Below, in pieces: positions 1 through 6,799 of a DNA stretch of 10,494 bases. Under the pieces are notes generated by a model. That model was not told where the DNA came from. It saw only the letters and a list, made by a program, of their open reading frames with translations, and ran no database searches. This stretch comes from Oscillospiraceae bacterium. Its GTDB lineage: Bacteria > Bacillota_A > Clostridia > Oscillospirales > JAAYXM01. The DNA is taken from positions 1 to 10,494 of the forward strand of contig JAFQVE010000441.1 in NCBI GenBank assembly GCA_017408185.1. Reading direction: 5' to 3'. The position numbers and the translations under genes were made by a program. The stretch's first letter is position 1. Every line of letters starts with the position of its first letter.

Positions 1-261
1 ATCCACTTTAAAGTGGACGGTTATCGTGCCGTTATAGGACACGCGCACGCAGTAATTATGCAGCAAATGCTCCATGTCGTCATACAGATAATGGTCACCA
101 GGAAGCATATCTTCCGCTTTAAAGCGTGCGTTGTCCGTTTCCTTATTCTTATATAAAGACAGCACTTGAGCGCTTGCAGAAACAGAGACTGTAAGCATAA
201 GCATCACAGCCGTTGCAAGCGCCAAAATTTTAAATTTATTCGTGATTGTAGACAGTTTCAC
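1..261 (-). CDS. Small secreted protein, TasA/camelysin-like (partial, C-terminus off window)
   Basis: This reading frame is open from a GTG at 261 to the window edge, giving 87 codons with no stop. The GTG has an in-frame TGA three codons upstream and a GAAGG ribosome binding site at 275-271, nine nt away. The N-terminus is a textbook signal peptide: basic residues to about 11, a hydrophobic core at about 12-29, and a probable cleavage after A-S-A at 29-31. The mature part includes the stretch EDMLPGD (50-56) followed by a Cys-Val-Arg-Val-Ser-Tyr strand and alternating hydrophobics (about 71-86). An LPGD-type stretch before a beta-sandwich is typical of the TasA/CalY/camelysin group of secreted proteins, so that family is my best guess from memory. 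The visible part is too short to be sure. A strong promoter lies upstream (386-414) with an unusually long leader of about 118 nt. The divergent neighbour is an XRE regulator, which may control it (inference). Confidence 0.7.
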   Translation of the reverse strand, partial: MKLSTITNKFKILALATAVMLMLTVSVSASAQVLSLYKNKETDNARFKAEDMLPGDHYLYDDMEHLLHNYCVRVSYNGTITVHFKVD

Positions 262-354
262 CTTATTTCACCTTCATTTGCATTTTACAAATACGCAAAA
301 AACGCATATTCCCCTTCATGTTTTTTGCCTGAAACAGACTTTTTATCGTAATAA

Positions 355-385
355 TCTTATTACTAACTCCTCTATAGTAATAAGA
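355..385. promoter_or_regulatory. 11-bp inverted repeat at the transcription start (operator or leader hairpin)
   Basis: TCTTATTACTA (355-365) and TAGTAATAAGA (375-385) are perfect inverted copies separated by 9 nt. They lie directly downstream of the -10 box of the minus-strand promoter and cover the predicted start site, a classic repressor position. A second overlapping inverted repeat uses the same arm: GTAATAA (348-354) with TTATTAC (357-363). In RNA the two would be mutually exclusive hairpins. The minus-strand loop contains AGAGGAG, which looks like a ribosome binding site but has no usable start codon after it. Operator function is inferred from position and symmetry. The divergent XRE protein is the obvious candidate ligand. 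Confidence 0.5.
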
Positions 386-414
386 ATTATATCACACTTT
401 TTTTGAAATATCAA
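386..414 (-). promoter_or_regulatory. Sigma-A promoter for the secreted-protein gene
   Basis: On the minus strand a -35 TTGATA (414-409) is separated by exactly 17 bp from a perfect -10 TATAAT (391-386). TGA immediately before it supplies an extended -10. Predicted initiation is near 379, inside the inverted repeat at 355-385, which leaves a 5' leader of about 118 nt before the GTG at 261. Confidence 0.75.
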
Positions 415-436
415 TAACTTTATCATTTTTTAATGA

Positions 437-464
437 TTGTAATAATTCTGTTATATACTATTAT
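437..464 (+). promoter_or_regulatory. Probable promoter for the XRE regulator
   Basis: TTGTAA (437-442) and TATTAT (459-464) are 16 bp apart, with transcription expected from about 471, just before the ribosome binding site of the regulator gene. An alternative -10, TATACT at 454-459, lacks a good -35. GTAATAA (439-445) overlaps the -35 and is the same 7-mer found in the inverted repeats at 348-385, compatible with autoregulation (inference). Confidence 0.4.
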
Positions 465-490
465 GAGTGAAGTTTAAAGGTGGTGCAAGA

Positions 491-808
491 ATGATAGGAG
501 AGCGGTTGGCAGAAGTAAGAAAAGATCACGGCGAAACACAGGCGGATTTAGCAGAAAGCCTTGGGGTTTCGCTCTCAACAGTTCGGACATGGGAGCAGGA
601 AAAGAACGCGCCGAGCCATGAAATGCTTGTTGTAATGTGCAAAAGATACAGAATCTCTTCGGATTATCTTCTTGGTCTCTCAGACGTGGATCCTGCATAC
701 GAACAGACAAAGCAAAGCACAGGCCTTACTCGGGAGGAATTATTAAAGCTTCGCGAATATGAAAGATTTCTCATATGGCAGAGAAAAGCAAAAAACGCAC
801 CGCGATAA
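491..808 (+). CDS. XRE-family (Cro/C1-type) helix-turn-helix transcriptional regulator
   Basis: The 105-residue protein is a single-domain DNA-binding regulator. The frame also offers a GTG at 467, but ATG 491 has an AAAGGTGG ribosome binding site (476-483) seven nt away and begins directly with the first HTH helix, so I use 491. Residues about 4-63 form the five-helix XRE fold, with the helix-turn-helix at about 16-35 (TQADLAESLGV, then STVRTWE as recognition helix). The signature end SSDYLLGLSD is at 57-65. Residues 79-100 are a charged, Leu-rich amphipathic helix that could mediate dimerisation. The protein is small, with no ligand or protease domain. It is transcribed divergently from the secreted-protein gene, and likely targets are the GTAATAA elements between them (inference). 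The last codons and the stop lie inside the terminator stem. Confidence 0.9.
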   Translation: MIGERLAEVRKDHGETQADLAESLGVSLSTVRTWEQEKNAPSHEMLVVMCKRYRISSDYLLGLSDVDPAYEQTKQSTGLTREELLKLREYERFLIWQRKAKNAPR

Positions 809-830
809 AAGAATATCGCGGTGCGTTTTT
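791..830 (+). terminator. Intrinsic terminator overlapping the end of the XRE gene
   Basis: AAAAACGCACCGCGATA (791-807) pairs perfectly with TATCGCGGTGCGTTTTT (814-830) across a 6-nt loop. The stem is GC-rich and ends in a run of five T, with further T-rich sequence after it. The left arm includes the last four sense codons and most of the TAA stop. The A-run before the stem makes it potentially bidirectional. Confidence 0.92.
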
Positions 831-852
831 GGACGTTTTTCTTCTTTTTATG

Positions 853-881
853 TTGACTTTATTTTTTATTTATTGTAAAAT
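853..881 (+). promoter_or_regulatory. Sigma-A promoter for the SGNH esterase
   Basis: TTGACT (853-858), a 17-bp AT-rich spacer and TAAAAT (876-881) form a near-consensus housekeeping promoter. It lies just after the upstream terminator and gives a leader of about 25 nt before the ATG at 915, so the esterase is probably transcribed alone. Confidence 0.75.
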
Positions 882-914
882 AAATCCAAGAACACAGAAA
901 TGAGGTAATTACAT

Positions 915-1559
915 ATGTCAAAGCTTATTCTTTTTCAGGGTGATTCAATAACGGATGCAGGGCGTTCGCGTGAGCGCGACGATATGATGGGACGAGGATA
1001 CGCAACAATGGTGGCAGGAAGCCTCGGCCTTGATTATCCGGAGCAGTATCGATTTTTAAACCGCGGAATATCCGGCAACAGAATTGTGGATGTTTATGCG
1101 CGTATGAAAGCAGATATACTCAACCTCAAGCCCGACTATATGAGCCTGCTTATCGGAGTTAACGATGTATGGCATAAGTTTTCGGCAGAAAACGGTGTTG
1201 CAACGGAGAAGTTTGAAAAAATATACACAATGCTTCTGGAAGAAATTATCGAAGAGCTTCCGGATATAAAGATTATGTTGCTTGAGCCGTTTCTTTTAAA
1301 AGCAAGCTCGACCGACGCAACGGAAACCCGCGGAGATATCTACGCCGAATTCCGCGCTGAGGTTGAAGAGAAAGCAGCAGCCGTTAAACGAATTGCAGAT
1401 AAGCTTAATCTTCCGTTTATACCTCTTCAGGCAAAGCTTGATGCGGTATACAATCCGGAGATGCGTGATTACTGGCTTATCGACGGCGTTCACCCGAATG
1501 CCGCAGGGCATATGCTCATCACACGCGAATGGATAAATAAATTTGAAGAAATAAAATAA
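915..1559 (+). CDS. SGNH/GDSL-family esterase, Axe2-like (putative acetyl-carbohydrate deacetylase)
   Basis: The 214-residue protein has all SGNH blocks. GDSIT at 9-13 holds the nucleophile Ser11, GISGN at 51-55 supplies block II, GVND at 81-84 gives block III with Asn83, and DGVHP at 190-194 gives the Asp190/His193 pair. RGISGN, the KPD (72-74) and GVNDVW (81-86) resemble what I recall of the Geobacillus intracellular acetylxylan esterase Axe2, whose length is also similar. There is no signal peptide or membrane segment, so it should act in the cytoplasm, perhaps removing acetyl groups from imported oligosaccharides. Substrate assignment is inference; a lysophospholipase/thioesterase-like GDSL enzyme remains possible. 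GAGG at 902-905, nine nt before the ATG, sets the start. It has its own promoter and terminator and no metabolic neighbours, so context does not narrow the substrate. Confidence 0.9.
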   Translation: MSKLILFQGDSITDAGRSRERDDMMGRGYATMVAGSLGLDYPEQYRFLNRGISGNRIVDVYARMKADILNLKPDYMSLLIGVNDVWHKFSAENGVATEKFEKIYTMLLEEIIEELPDIKIMLLEPFLLKASSTDATETRGDIYAEFRAEVEEKAAAVKRIADKLNLPFIPLQAKLDAVYNPEMRDYWLIDGVHPNAAGHMLITREWINKFEEIK

Positions 1560-1569
1560 AGAATGTAAA

Positions 1570-1604
1570 AATCACCGGTGTTTGCGTCGCAAACACCGGT
1601 GATT
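1570..1604. terminator. Bidirectional intrinsic terminator between convergent genes
   Basis: AATCACCGGTGTTTGC (1570-1585) and GCAAACACCGGTGATT (1589-1604) form a 16-bp perfect stem with a 3-nt loop. It lies 10 bp after the esterase stop and 9 bp after the ftsH stop. On the minus strand it continues GATTTTTAC and on the plus strand GATTCTTTATTC, so the T-tract is better for the ftsH operon but it probably serves both. Confidence 0.88.
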
Positions 1605-1613
1605 CTTTATTCG

Positions 1614-3533
1614 TTATTCGTTCGTTGTATCTTCCGTCGGAGCGGGAGTTGCTTCCGGAGCAACGGTCTTCCCTTCCTTTTGCGCGCGTGCCGGAACGCT
1701 TTCACCGAAGATTGCATAAAACTCTTCCGCTTCCATCGTTTCGTGATCAAGAAGCGCCTTGGCAACCTCATGGAGCTTATCCATATTATCGTTGAGAATT
1801 TTCTCACAATGCTTGTATGCAGCATCGACAATTGCGCGGACTTCCTCATCAATCGCACCTGCGATTTCTTCGGAATATGCACGCTTTTCAGCAAAATCAC
1901 GGCCAAGGAATACCTCCTGATTCTCGGAAGCATAGCTTATGGGACCGAGGCGATCGCTCATTCCGTATTTTGTTACCATATCCCGTGCAATTGATGATGC
2001 ACGCTGAATATCATTTGATGCGCCCGTTGAGATATCCTCAAGCACAAGCTTTTCGGCAACACGTCCACCGAGAAGCGATACTATCTGCTCGTTCATATCA
2101 GTTTTCGATACGGAGTAAACATCCTCACGCGGGAGAGAAATTGTATATCCGTTCGCCATACCGCGCGGGATAATTGAGATATGATGTACCGGATCCTGCG
2201 TCGGAAGGAATTTCATAGCAATCGCGTGACCTGCCTCGTGATATGCAACAAGCTTATTTACATGCTCGCTTCTTACCCTGCTCTTCTTTGCCGGACCCGC
2301 AATTATCTTGAGCATGGAGTTTTCAATATCCTCCTGAGTCATACTCTTATCTCCGCGGCGTGCGGCAAGAAGCGCTGCCTCATTGAGAAGATTTTCAAGA
2401 TCCGCCGGAGTAAAGCCGCTTGTAGAGCGGGCAACATTTTTGAGGTTTACGGAGCTGCCGAGCTTCTTGGACTTTGCGTGAATTTCAAGAACCTTTTCGC
2501 GATCATTCATATCCGGAAGACCGACATATACCTGACGGTCAAAGCGTCCCGGGCGCATAAGCGCGGGGTCAAGAATATCCGGTCGGTTTGTTGCCGCAAT
2601 TATGATGACACCCTCGTTATTTCCGAAGCCGTCCATCTCGACAAGCAGCTGGTTAAGAGTCTGTTCACGCTCGTCGTGTCCGCCGCCGTAGCCTGCACCG
2701 CGGTGACGTCCGACAGCATCGATTTCATCAATAAAGATTATTGCCGGAGCAACCTTCTTTGCCTGCTCAAAAAGATCACGCACACGCGATGCACCGACAC
2801 CGACATACAGCTCAACAAAATCGGAACCCGAAATTGACAGGAACGGAACTCCTGCCTCACCGGCAACCGCCTTTGCAATGTATGTTTTACCGGTTCCCGG
2901 AGGACCCACAAGGAGCACACCTTTAGGAATTCTTGCACCAATTTCGGTAAACCTTTTTGGATCTTTCAGGAAATCAACAATTTCCGCAAGCTCTGCCTTT
3001 TCTTCCTCTGCACCTGCAACGTCGGCGAAGGTGACCTTCTTCTTCTCATCACTTCCGAGCTTTGTGCGTGCCTTACCAAAGCGCATTGCCTTTCCCGCGC
3101 CGCCGTCAGCCTTATTATACATAAAGTACCACATAACACCTATGACGGCAAAGACAAGAATATACGGCAGGAACATCATCCACCACGGCGTTTCCGCTTC
3201 GGGGATACGGTCATCATCCGTAATAATTCCGCGAATGCGGTGTTCGCGCAGGAGCTCGCCCACATCCATACGGAAATCCGCACGGATCTGCGGGTCGGAA
3301 AGGTCAAATGAAATGGTCTTCTGCCCGGATTTGAGCGGGCGCTTAAGCTCCATTGTCAGAAGCCCTCCGTCAATTGTGTACTTTTCCACGTTCTGCGCTT
3401 CAAAATGACGGATAACATCGGCATATGTTATTTTTTCCGTCGGCGTTCCCTCAAAAAGGAGAGAAGCAACAGATACGAGTATCGCGATGATAAGCAAAAA
3501 CAGCAATATATCGCGGGTGTTGTTCTTCTTCAA
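1614..3533 (-). CDS. ftsH: ATP-dependent zinc metalloprotease FtsH
   Basis: FtsH is a membrane-anchored hexameric AAA+ protease that pulls membrane and cytosolic substrates into a zinc-protease chamber. The 639-residue product has a full domain set. A first transmembrane helix (about 9-27) is followed by an extracytoplasmic domain (about 30-115) and a second helix (about 118-138). The AAA module carries Walker A GPPGTGKT (210-217), Walker B IIFIDE (265-270) and arginine fingers R327/R330. The zinc site is HEAGH (432-436), with Asp508 in STGASND as third ligand. The tail after about 610 is Pro/Ala/Thr/Glu-rich. The pore loop reads YVG (243-245), with Tyr where Phe is usual. The start is TTG at 3533: AAGGA lies at 3549-3545, no other in-frame start fits, and the protein begins exactly where FtsH should. 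It is the last gene of the operon, 25 nt after hpt, the same order as B. subtilis tilS-hprT-ftsH. Confidence 0.98.
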   Translation of the reverse strand: MKKNNTRDILLFLLIIAILVSVASLLFEGTPTEKITYADVIRHFEAQNVEKYTIDGGLLTMELKRPLKSGQKTISFDLSDPQIRADFRMDVGELLREHRIRGIITDDDRIPEAETPWWMMFLPYILVFAVIGVMWYFMYNKADGGAGKAMRFGKARTKLGSDEKKKVTFADVAGAEEEKAELAEIVDFLKDPKRFTEIGARIPKGVLLVGPPGTGKTYIAKAVAGEAGVPFLSISGSDFVELYVGVGASRVRDLFEQAKKVAPAIIFIDEIDAVGRHRGAGYGGGHDEREQTLNQLLVEMDGFGNNEGVIIIAATNRPDILDPALMRPGRFDRQVYVGLPDMNDREKVLEIHAKSKKLGSSVNLKNVARSTSGFTPADLENLLNEAALLAARRGDKSMTQEDIENSMLKIIAGPAKKSRVRSEHVNKLVAYHEAGHAIAMKFLPTQDPVHHISIIPRGMANGYTISLPREDVYSVSKTDMNEQIVSLLGGRVAEKLVLEDISTGASNDIQRASSIARDMVTKYGMSDRLGPISYASENQEVFLGRDFAEKRAYSEEIAGAIDEEVRAIVDAAYKHCEKILNDNMDKLHEVAKALLDHETMEAEEFYAIFGESVPARAQKEGKTVAPEATPAPTEDTTNE

Positions 3534-3558
3534 CTGATGTCACATCCTTATCTATGAT

Positions 3559-4098
3559 TTATTTTTCGTATACCGAGCGCTTAAGCACACCGACATACGG
3601 GAGATTTCTGTATTTTTCGTCGTAATCAAGACCGTAGCCAATAACAAATTCGTTTTCAATATCATAACCGATGTAATCGGCATTTATCTCTGCAATGCGT
3701 CGCTCCGGCTTATTGAGGAAAACGCAAACGGCGACAGATTTTGCCCCGCGGCGCTTGATTTCCGGAAGAAGATTCGAGAGCGTGACGCCGCTATCAAGAA
3801 TATCCTCAACGATGATAACATCGCGCCCGTTGACGTCGCTGTCCATATCTTTTTTTATTTTGAGCTCGCCGGTTGTTTCCGAACCGCTGCCATAGCTGGA
3901 TACCTGCATAAAGTCAATCGTACACGGAAAATCAAGCTCGCGCACAAGGTCAGCCGTAAAAATGAGCGAGCCTTTCAATATACATAATATAAGCGGATTT
4001 TTACCTTCATATGCACATTTGATCTGATTTGCCAGATATTTTACCTTTTCGGAAATCTCCTCTTTTGTAAAGAGGATTTTTTCAACATCATTTTTCAT
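3559..4098 (-). CDS. hpt: Hypoxanthine phosphoribosyltransferase
   Basis: This cytoplasmic purine-salvage enzyme joins hypoxanthine or guanine to PRPP, giving IMP or GMP. The 179-residue product is full length. The PRPP-binding signature is VEDILDSGVTL (97-107), with LKG at 41-43, the flexible-loop SSYG at 67-70, and the C-terminal GYGLDYDEKYRNLPYVGVL stretch (154-172) that is nearly invariant in bacterial HPRTs. The usual DKPERR motif reads NKPERR (129-134), a mild change. ATG 4098 lies inside the last codons of tilS (11-nt overlap). AAGGG at 4114-4110 is 11 nt upstream, so translation is probably coupled to tilS. In Bacillus, HprT is inhibited by (p)ppGpp (known for the family); whether that holds here is not visible. 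Confidence 0.97.
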   Translation of the reverse strand: MKNDVEKILFTKEEISEKVKYLANQIKCAYEGKNPLILCILKGSLIFTADLVRELDFPCTIDFMQVSSYGSGSETTGELKIKKDMDSDVNGRDVIIVEDILDSGVTLSNLLPEIKRRGAKSVAVCVFLNKPERRIAEINADYIGYDIENEFVIGYGLDYDEKYRNLPYVGVLKRSVYEK

Positions 4099-5455
4099 TT
4101 TCCCAACATCCCTTATTTATCTCTATAGCATATATTTCATCACCGTTTTGCGGGATATATCTCTCATCTGTACCGATGCCGTAAACAGCAACGGTTTTTT
4201 CACCATCCGCAATGACGGGGATTTTCTCACGCTGCGCCTTAGGAATTCTTTTTTCGATAAAAAGCTTCTTAAGGCTTTTGGTCGGTCTTTTGGGAAGCTT
4301 TATTTCATCTCCGACAGCTCTGCTTCTCAAAACCAGACCATCTTGTATTCTACCACACGAAATCAAAAAAGTATTTACGGAATTATTAATTTTTTCCGTT
4401 TTTACCGTTTTTTTCACAAAAACACGCAAACATCCGAAGTTAAGCTTTCCCTCACAGAGCTTTACAGCTGCGGCAGCCTCGCATTGTCCGGCTTTTTCGA
4501 AAACAAGATTTTCATACTCACGACGAGCACAAACTCCACCGGGCAAATGAATCATCCCCGACGGCACGGCACTTTCGCAAAGCGCGCGCAGCGCAGTGAC
4601 GTGGCAATACTCAAGAACGTAATTCTCTTCGCCTGTTGCTTTTGACGCAAAGATTTCACACACTCTCCCGAAAAGAGCCGGATGCAGGCTGTAAAGCTTT
4701 TTCACATCACACCCGTTTTCATCTGCCACAACCCGCTCTGCCGCAAGGTGTGCTTCATTTTTCAAAAAATCTGCATCATCGCGCAGAATGCGCGATGAGC
4801 GCGAGGCGTTTTTGATTGCTCCGGCATTTATCTTCAGTATTTCAGGAATGATATTGTGGCGTATTTTGTTTCTTGTATACACGGTTTCAGCATTTGTCTT
4901 GTCCACACAAAATTCAATACCGTTACAAGCTGCATATTCCTCGATTTGCAGACGCGGGGTGAAGATAAGCGGACGGATGATATCCCCGCGCACAGGAGGT
5001 ATTCCGCACATACCGTCTATCCCACCGCCACGCGAAAGGTTGAAGATTACCGTTTCGAGGTTATCGTTTGCGTTATGCGCCGTTGCAATTTTATCTGCAC
5101 GAAGCTCTGTCTTTACGCGACGGAGAAAGCCGTACCTTACTTCCCTTGCGCAAAGCTCGGTCGACTGTCCGCTCTTTTGGGCGAGTGCTGTAATATCTAT
5201 GCGCTCACAGACAAACGGTATACCGAGCTTTTCACACTTTTCCCGTACAAAGGCTTCGTCGTTATCTGCATCTTTTCCGCGAAGCATATGGTTTAAATGC
5301 GCTACAGATACACTTATTCCAAGCTCTTCTCTGCACTTTATAAGCACATCAAGCAACACGGAAGAATCCACGCCGCCGGAAAGAGCAACGAGCACGTGCT
5401 CCCCGCGGTGCAGCATATCACAGTCTTTTATTGTCTTTATAATATCAGTAAGCAT
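4088..5455 (-). CDS. tilS: tRNA(Ile)-lysidine synthetase TilS
   Basis: TilS uses ATP to attach lysine to C34 of the CAU-anticodon tRNA-Ile, changing its identity from Met to Ile; it is usually essential. With the chosen start the protein has 455 residues. The PP-loop SGGVDSS is at 26-32, followed by the family motifs AHLNHMLRG (52-60), AHNANDNLET (126-135), RGGGIDGMCGIPP (142-154) and NKIRHNIIP (196-204). A C-terminal TilS_C domain covers about 372-440. The frame is open further upstream, to 5542, but those residues lie inside dnaB. ATG 5455 puts the PP-loop at the normal distance from the N-terminus and overlaps the dnaB TGA by 11 nt. No clear ribosome binding site precedes it, so coupling to dnaB translation is likely. 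Residues about 325-370 (Ala-, Val- and Lys-rich) are poorly recognisable. Confidence 0.95.
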   Translation of the reverse strand: MLTDIIKTIKDCDMLHRGEHVLVALSGGVDSSVLLDVLIKCREELGISVSVAHLNHMLRGKDADNDEAFVREKCEKLGIPFVCERIDITALAQKSGQSTELCAREVRYGFLRRVKTELRADKIATAHNANDNLETVIFNLSRGGGIDGMCGIPPVRGDIIRPLIFTPRLQIEEYAACNGIEFCVDKTNAETVYTRNKIRHNIIPEILKINAGAIKNASRSSRILRDDADFLKNEAHLAAERVVADENGCDVKKLYSLHPALFGRVCEIFASKATGEENYVLEYCHVTALRALCESAVPSGMIHLPGGVCARREYENLVFEKAGQCEAAAAVKLCEGKLNFGCLRVFVKKTVKTEKINNSVNTFLISCGRIQDGLVLRSRAVGDEIKLPKRPTKSLKKLFIEKRIPKAQREKIPVIADGEKTVAVYGIGTDERYIPQNGDEIYAIEINKGCWENEK

Positions 5456-6758
5456 GAGTGTTATCAATGGATGTAAACTTAGTGTACTTGCCATCCCAAT
5501 GCAGGTCAATATCCCCCGTGCTTCCGTGACGGTTCTTTTCAATAAGAAGCTTTACCGTTTCCGGAGTTTCCGGGTTTTCACGATACAGAATCATAACTAC
5601 GTCTGCGTCCTGCTCAATAGCGCCCGATTCACGAAGGTCGGAAAGACGCGGACGGCGCTCCTGTTTATCACTGCTTCGCGAAAGCTGGGAAAGGCAGAGA
5701 ATAGGGACGTTTAAATCCTTCGCCATAATCTTGAGCGCACGCGAAATTGCAGCAACCTCATTGGCACGGCTGTCTGTTTTTATACCCGACTGAACAAGCT
5801 GGAGATAGTCAACTATAACAAGACCGATATCCTCATTAAGACGGCGGCATTTTGCCTTCATTTCATTTACGGTAACGCCCGTTGCGTCAGCAAGATATAT
5901 CTTTGTTTTTGCAAGCGTTTCGGATGCGTGGGCAATTGCAACCCATTCGTCCTCATCGAGAAGACCGGTACGAAGCTTTCGTGAATCTATAAGCGCTTCA
6001 CCGGCGATAAGACGCAAAGCAAGCTGTTCATTTGACATTTCAAGAGAAAACACAACAACCGCCTTACCGCACGATTTTGCGGCATTTGAACAAATGTTAA
6101 GTGCAAAGCTCGTTTTACCGACACCGGTGTTCGCAGCAAGGATTATAAAGTCTGAATCGTTAAGTCCTGACAAAAAAGCATCGACTGTGGAAAATCCGGT
6201 GGGTACGCCAGGAAGCTTTCCCGCATTTTTAGCGAGGTTTCCGAGATGTGCATATGTATTTTCAAGAACATCTCGTATGGGTGCCATACCCTTTGCTTTC
6301 TTCTCACTGCGGATTTCATAAATCTTCTGCTCGGCAAATTCAACAACCTCATCTGCCTCGCCCTCTCCGGAGGCAATTCTTTCGTGAATTTCCGCAGTGG
6401 TTTCATCAAGATTACGCAGCACCGCTTTATCACGAACGATTTTGATATACTGCGCAACGTTTACCGCAGTAGGCGTAACCTCAAGAAGCTTCATTATATA
6501 CGCGCGCCCGCCTGCCTTGTCAAGCGCGCCGCGAATTGTCAGCTTATCAATAACGGTAACCGGATCTATGGATTCATTGAGCGTAAACATGCTCTGAACA
6601 GCTTCAAATATTGCCCTGTTCTGTGAAATGTAAAAATCCTCCGAGCGAAGATTTTCAACAACCTCAGGCACACAGCGCGGGTCAAGCAGCATTGAGCCTA
6701 TAACCGACTGCTCCGCTTCAACATTATGAGGAAGCCGCGCTCCAATAATCTCGTCCAT
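5445..6758 (-). CDS. dnaB: Replicative DNA helicase DnaB (DnaC of B. subtilis)
   Basis: This hexameric 5'-3' helicase unwinds DNA ahead of the replisome and contacts DnaG primase through its N-terminal domain. The 437-residue protein has the opening LPHNVEAEQSVIGSML (9-24), an N-terminal helical domain to about 125, a linker, and the RecA-like ATPase from about 180. Visible motifs are the P-loop GVGKT (212-216), SLEMS (238-242), Walker B VIVDYLQL (314-321), SQLSR (357-361), DLRESGAIEQDAD (374-386) and the arginine-finger region EKNRHG (407-412). The P-loop lead-in reads AANTG where most DnaB proteins have ARPS. There is no intein. ATG 6758 has a strong GGAGG at 6770-6766, seven nt upstream. 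It lies 41 nt after rplI, as in the B. subtilis yybT-rplI-dnaC order. Confidence 0.98.
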   Translation of the reverse strand: MDEIIGARLPHNVEAEQSVIGSMLLDPRCVPEVVENLRSEDFYISQNRAIFEAVQSMFTLNESIDPVTVIDKLTIRGALDKAGGRAYIMKLLEVTPTAVNVAQYIKIVRDKAVLRNLDETTAEIHERIASGEGEADEVVEFAEQKIYEIRSEKKAKGMAPIRDVLENTYAHLGNLAKNAGKLPGVPTGFSTVDAFLSGLNDSDFIILAANTGVGKTSFALNICSNAAKSCGKAVVVFSLEMSNEQLALRLIAGEALIDSRKLRTGLLDEDEWVAIAHASETLAKTKIYLADATGVTVNEMKAKCRRLNEDIGLVIVDYLQLVQSGIKTDSRANEVAAISRALKIMAKDLNVPILCLSQLSRSSDKQERRPRLSDLRESGAIEQDADVVMILYRENPETPETVKLLIEKNRHGSTGDIDLHWDGKYTKFTSIDNTHAY

Positions 6759-6780
6759 TTTATTTCCTCCCTCCGTGCCG

Positions 6781-6794
6781 GGTGACAGATCACC
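6781..6794 (-). other. Small hairpin between rplI and dnaB
   Basis: GGTGA (6781-6785) and TCACC (6790-6794) flank a 4-nt loop a few nt after the rplI stop and before the strong dnaB ribosome binding site. There is no T-tract, so it is not a terminator. It might mark an RNA-processing or pausing site, or be chance. Confidence 0.25.
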
Positions 6795-6799
6795 TTAGC

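Noticed and set aside
263..319. 18-codon minus-strand frame upstream of the secreted-protein GTG, its stop 1 nt before it
   Set aside because: The position would suit a leader peptide, but no ribosome binding site precedes the ATG and the composition is unremarkable.
467..490. Upstream GTG start for the XRE gene
   Set aside because: It would translate the AAAGGTGG ribosome binding site and add eight residues not expected in the family; ATG 491 is ideally spaced.
1578..1994. Plus-strand frame beginning in the terminator
   Set aside because: It starts inside the bidirectional terminator hairpin and runs antisense to the 3' end of ftsH, with no independent support.
2181..2837. 218-residue open frame antisense to ftsH
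   Set aside because: It lies wholly opposite the conserved AAA+ core of ftsH, has no ribosome binding site or recognisable motif, and its composition is that of a reverse-strand shadow.
5456..5542. Upstream start for tilS
   Set aside because: It would add 29 residues encoded inside dnaB in another frame and move the PP-loop too far from the N-terminus.
4788..5714. 308-residue open frame antisense to tilS and dnaB
   Set aside because: Both genes opposite are intact and conserved. The translation is Ser/Arg-rich with no domain, typical of an antisense frame.
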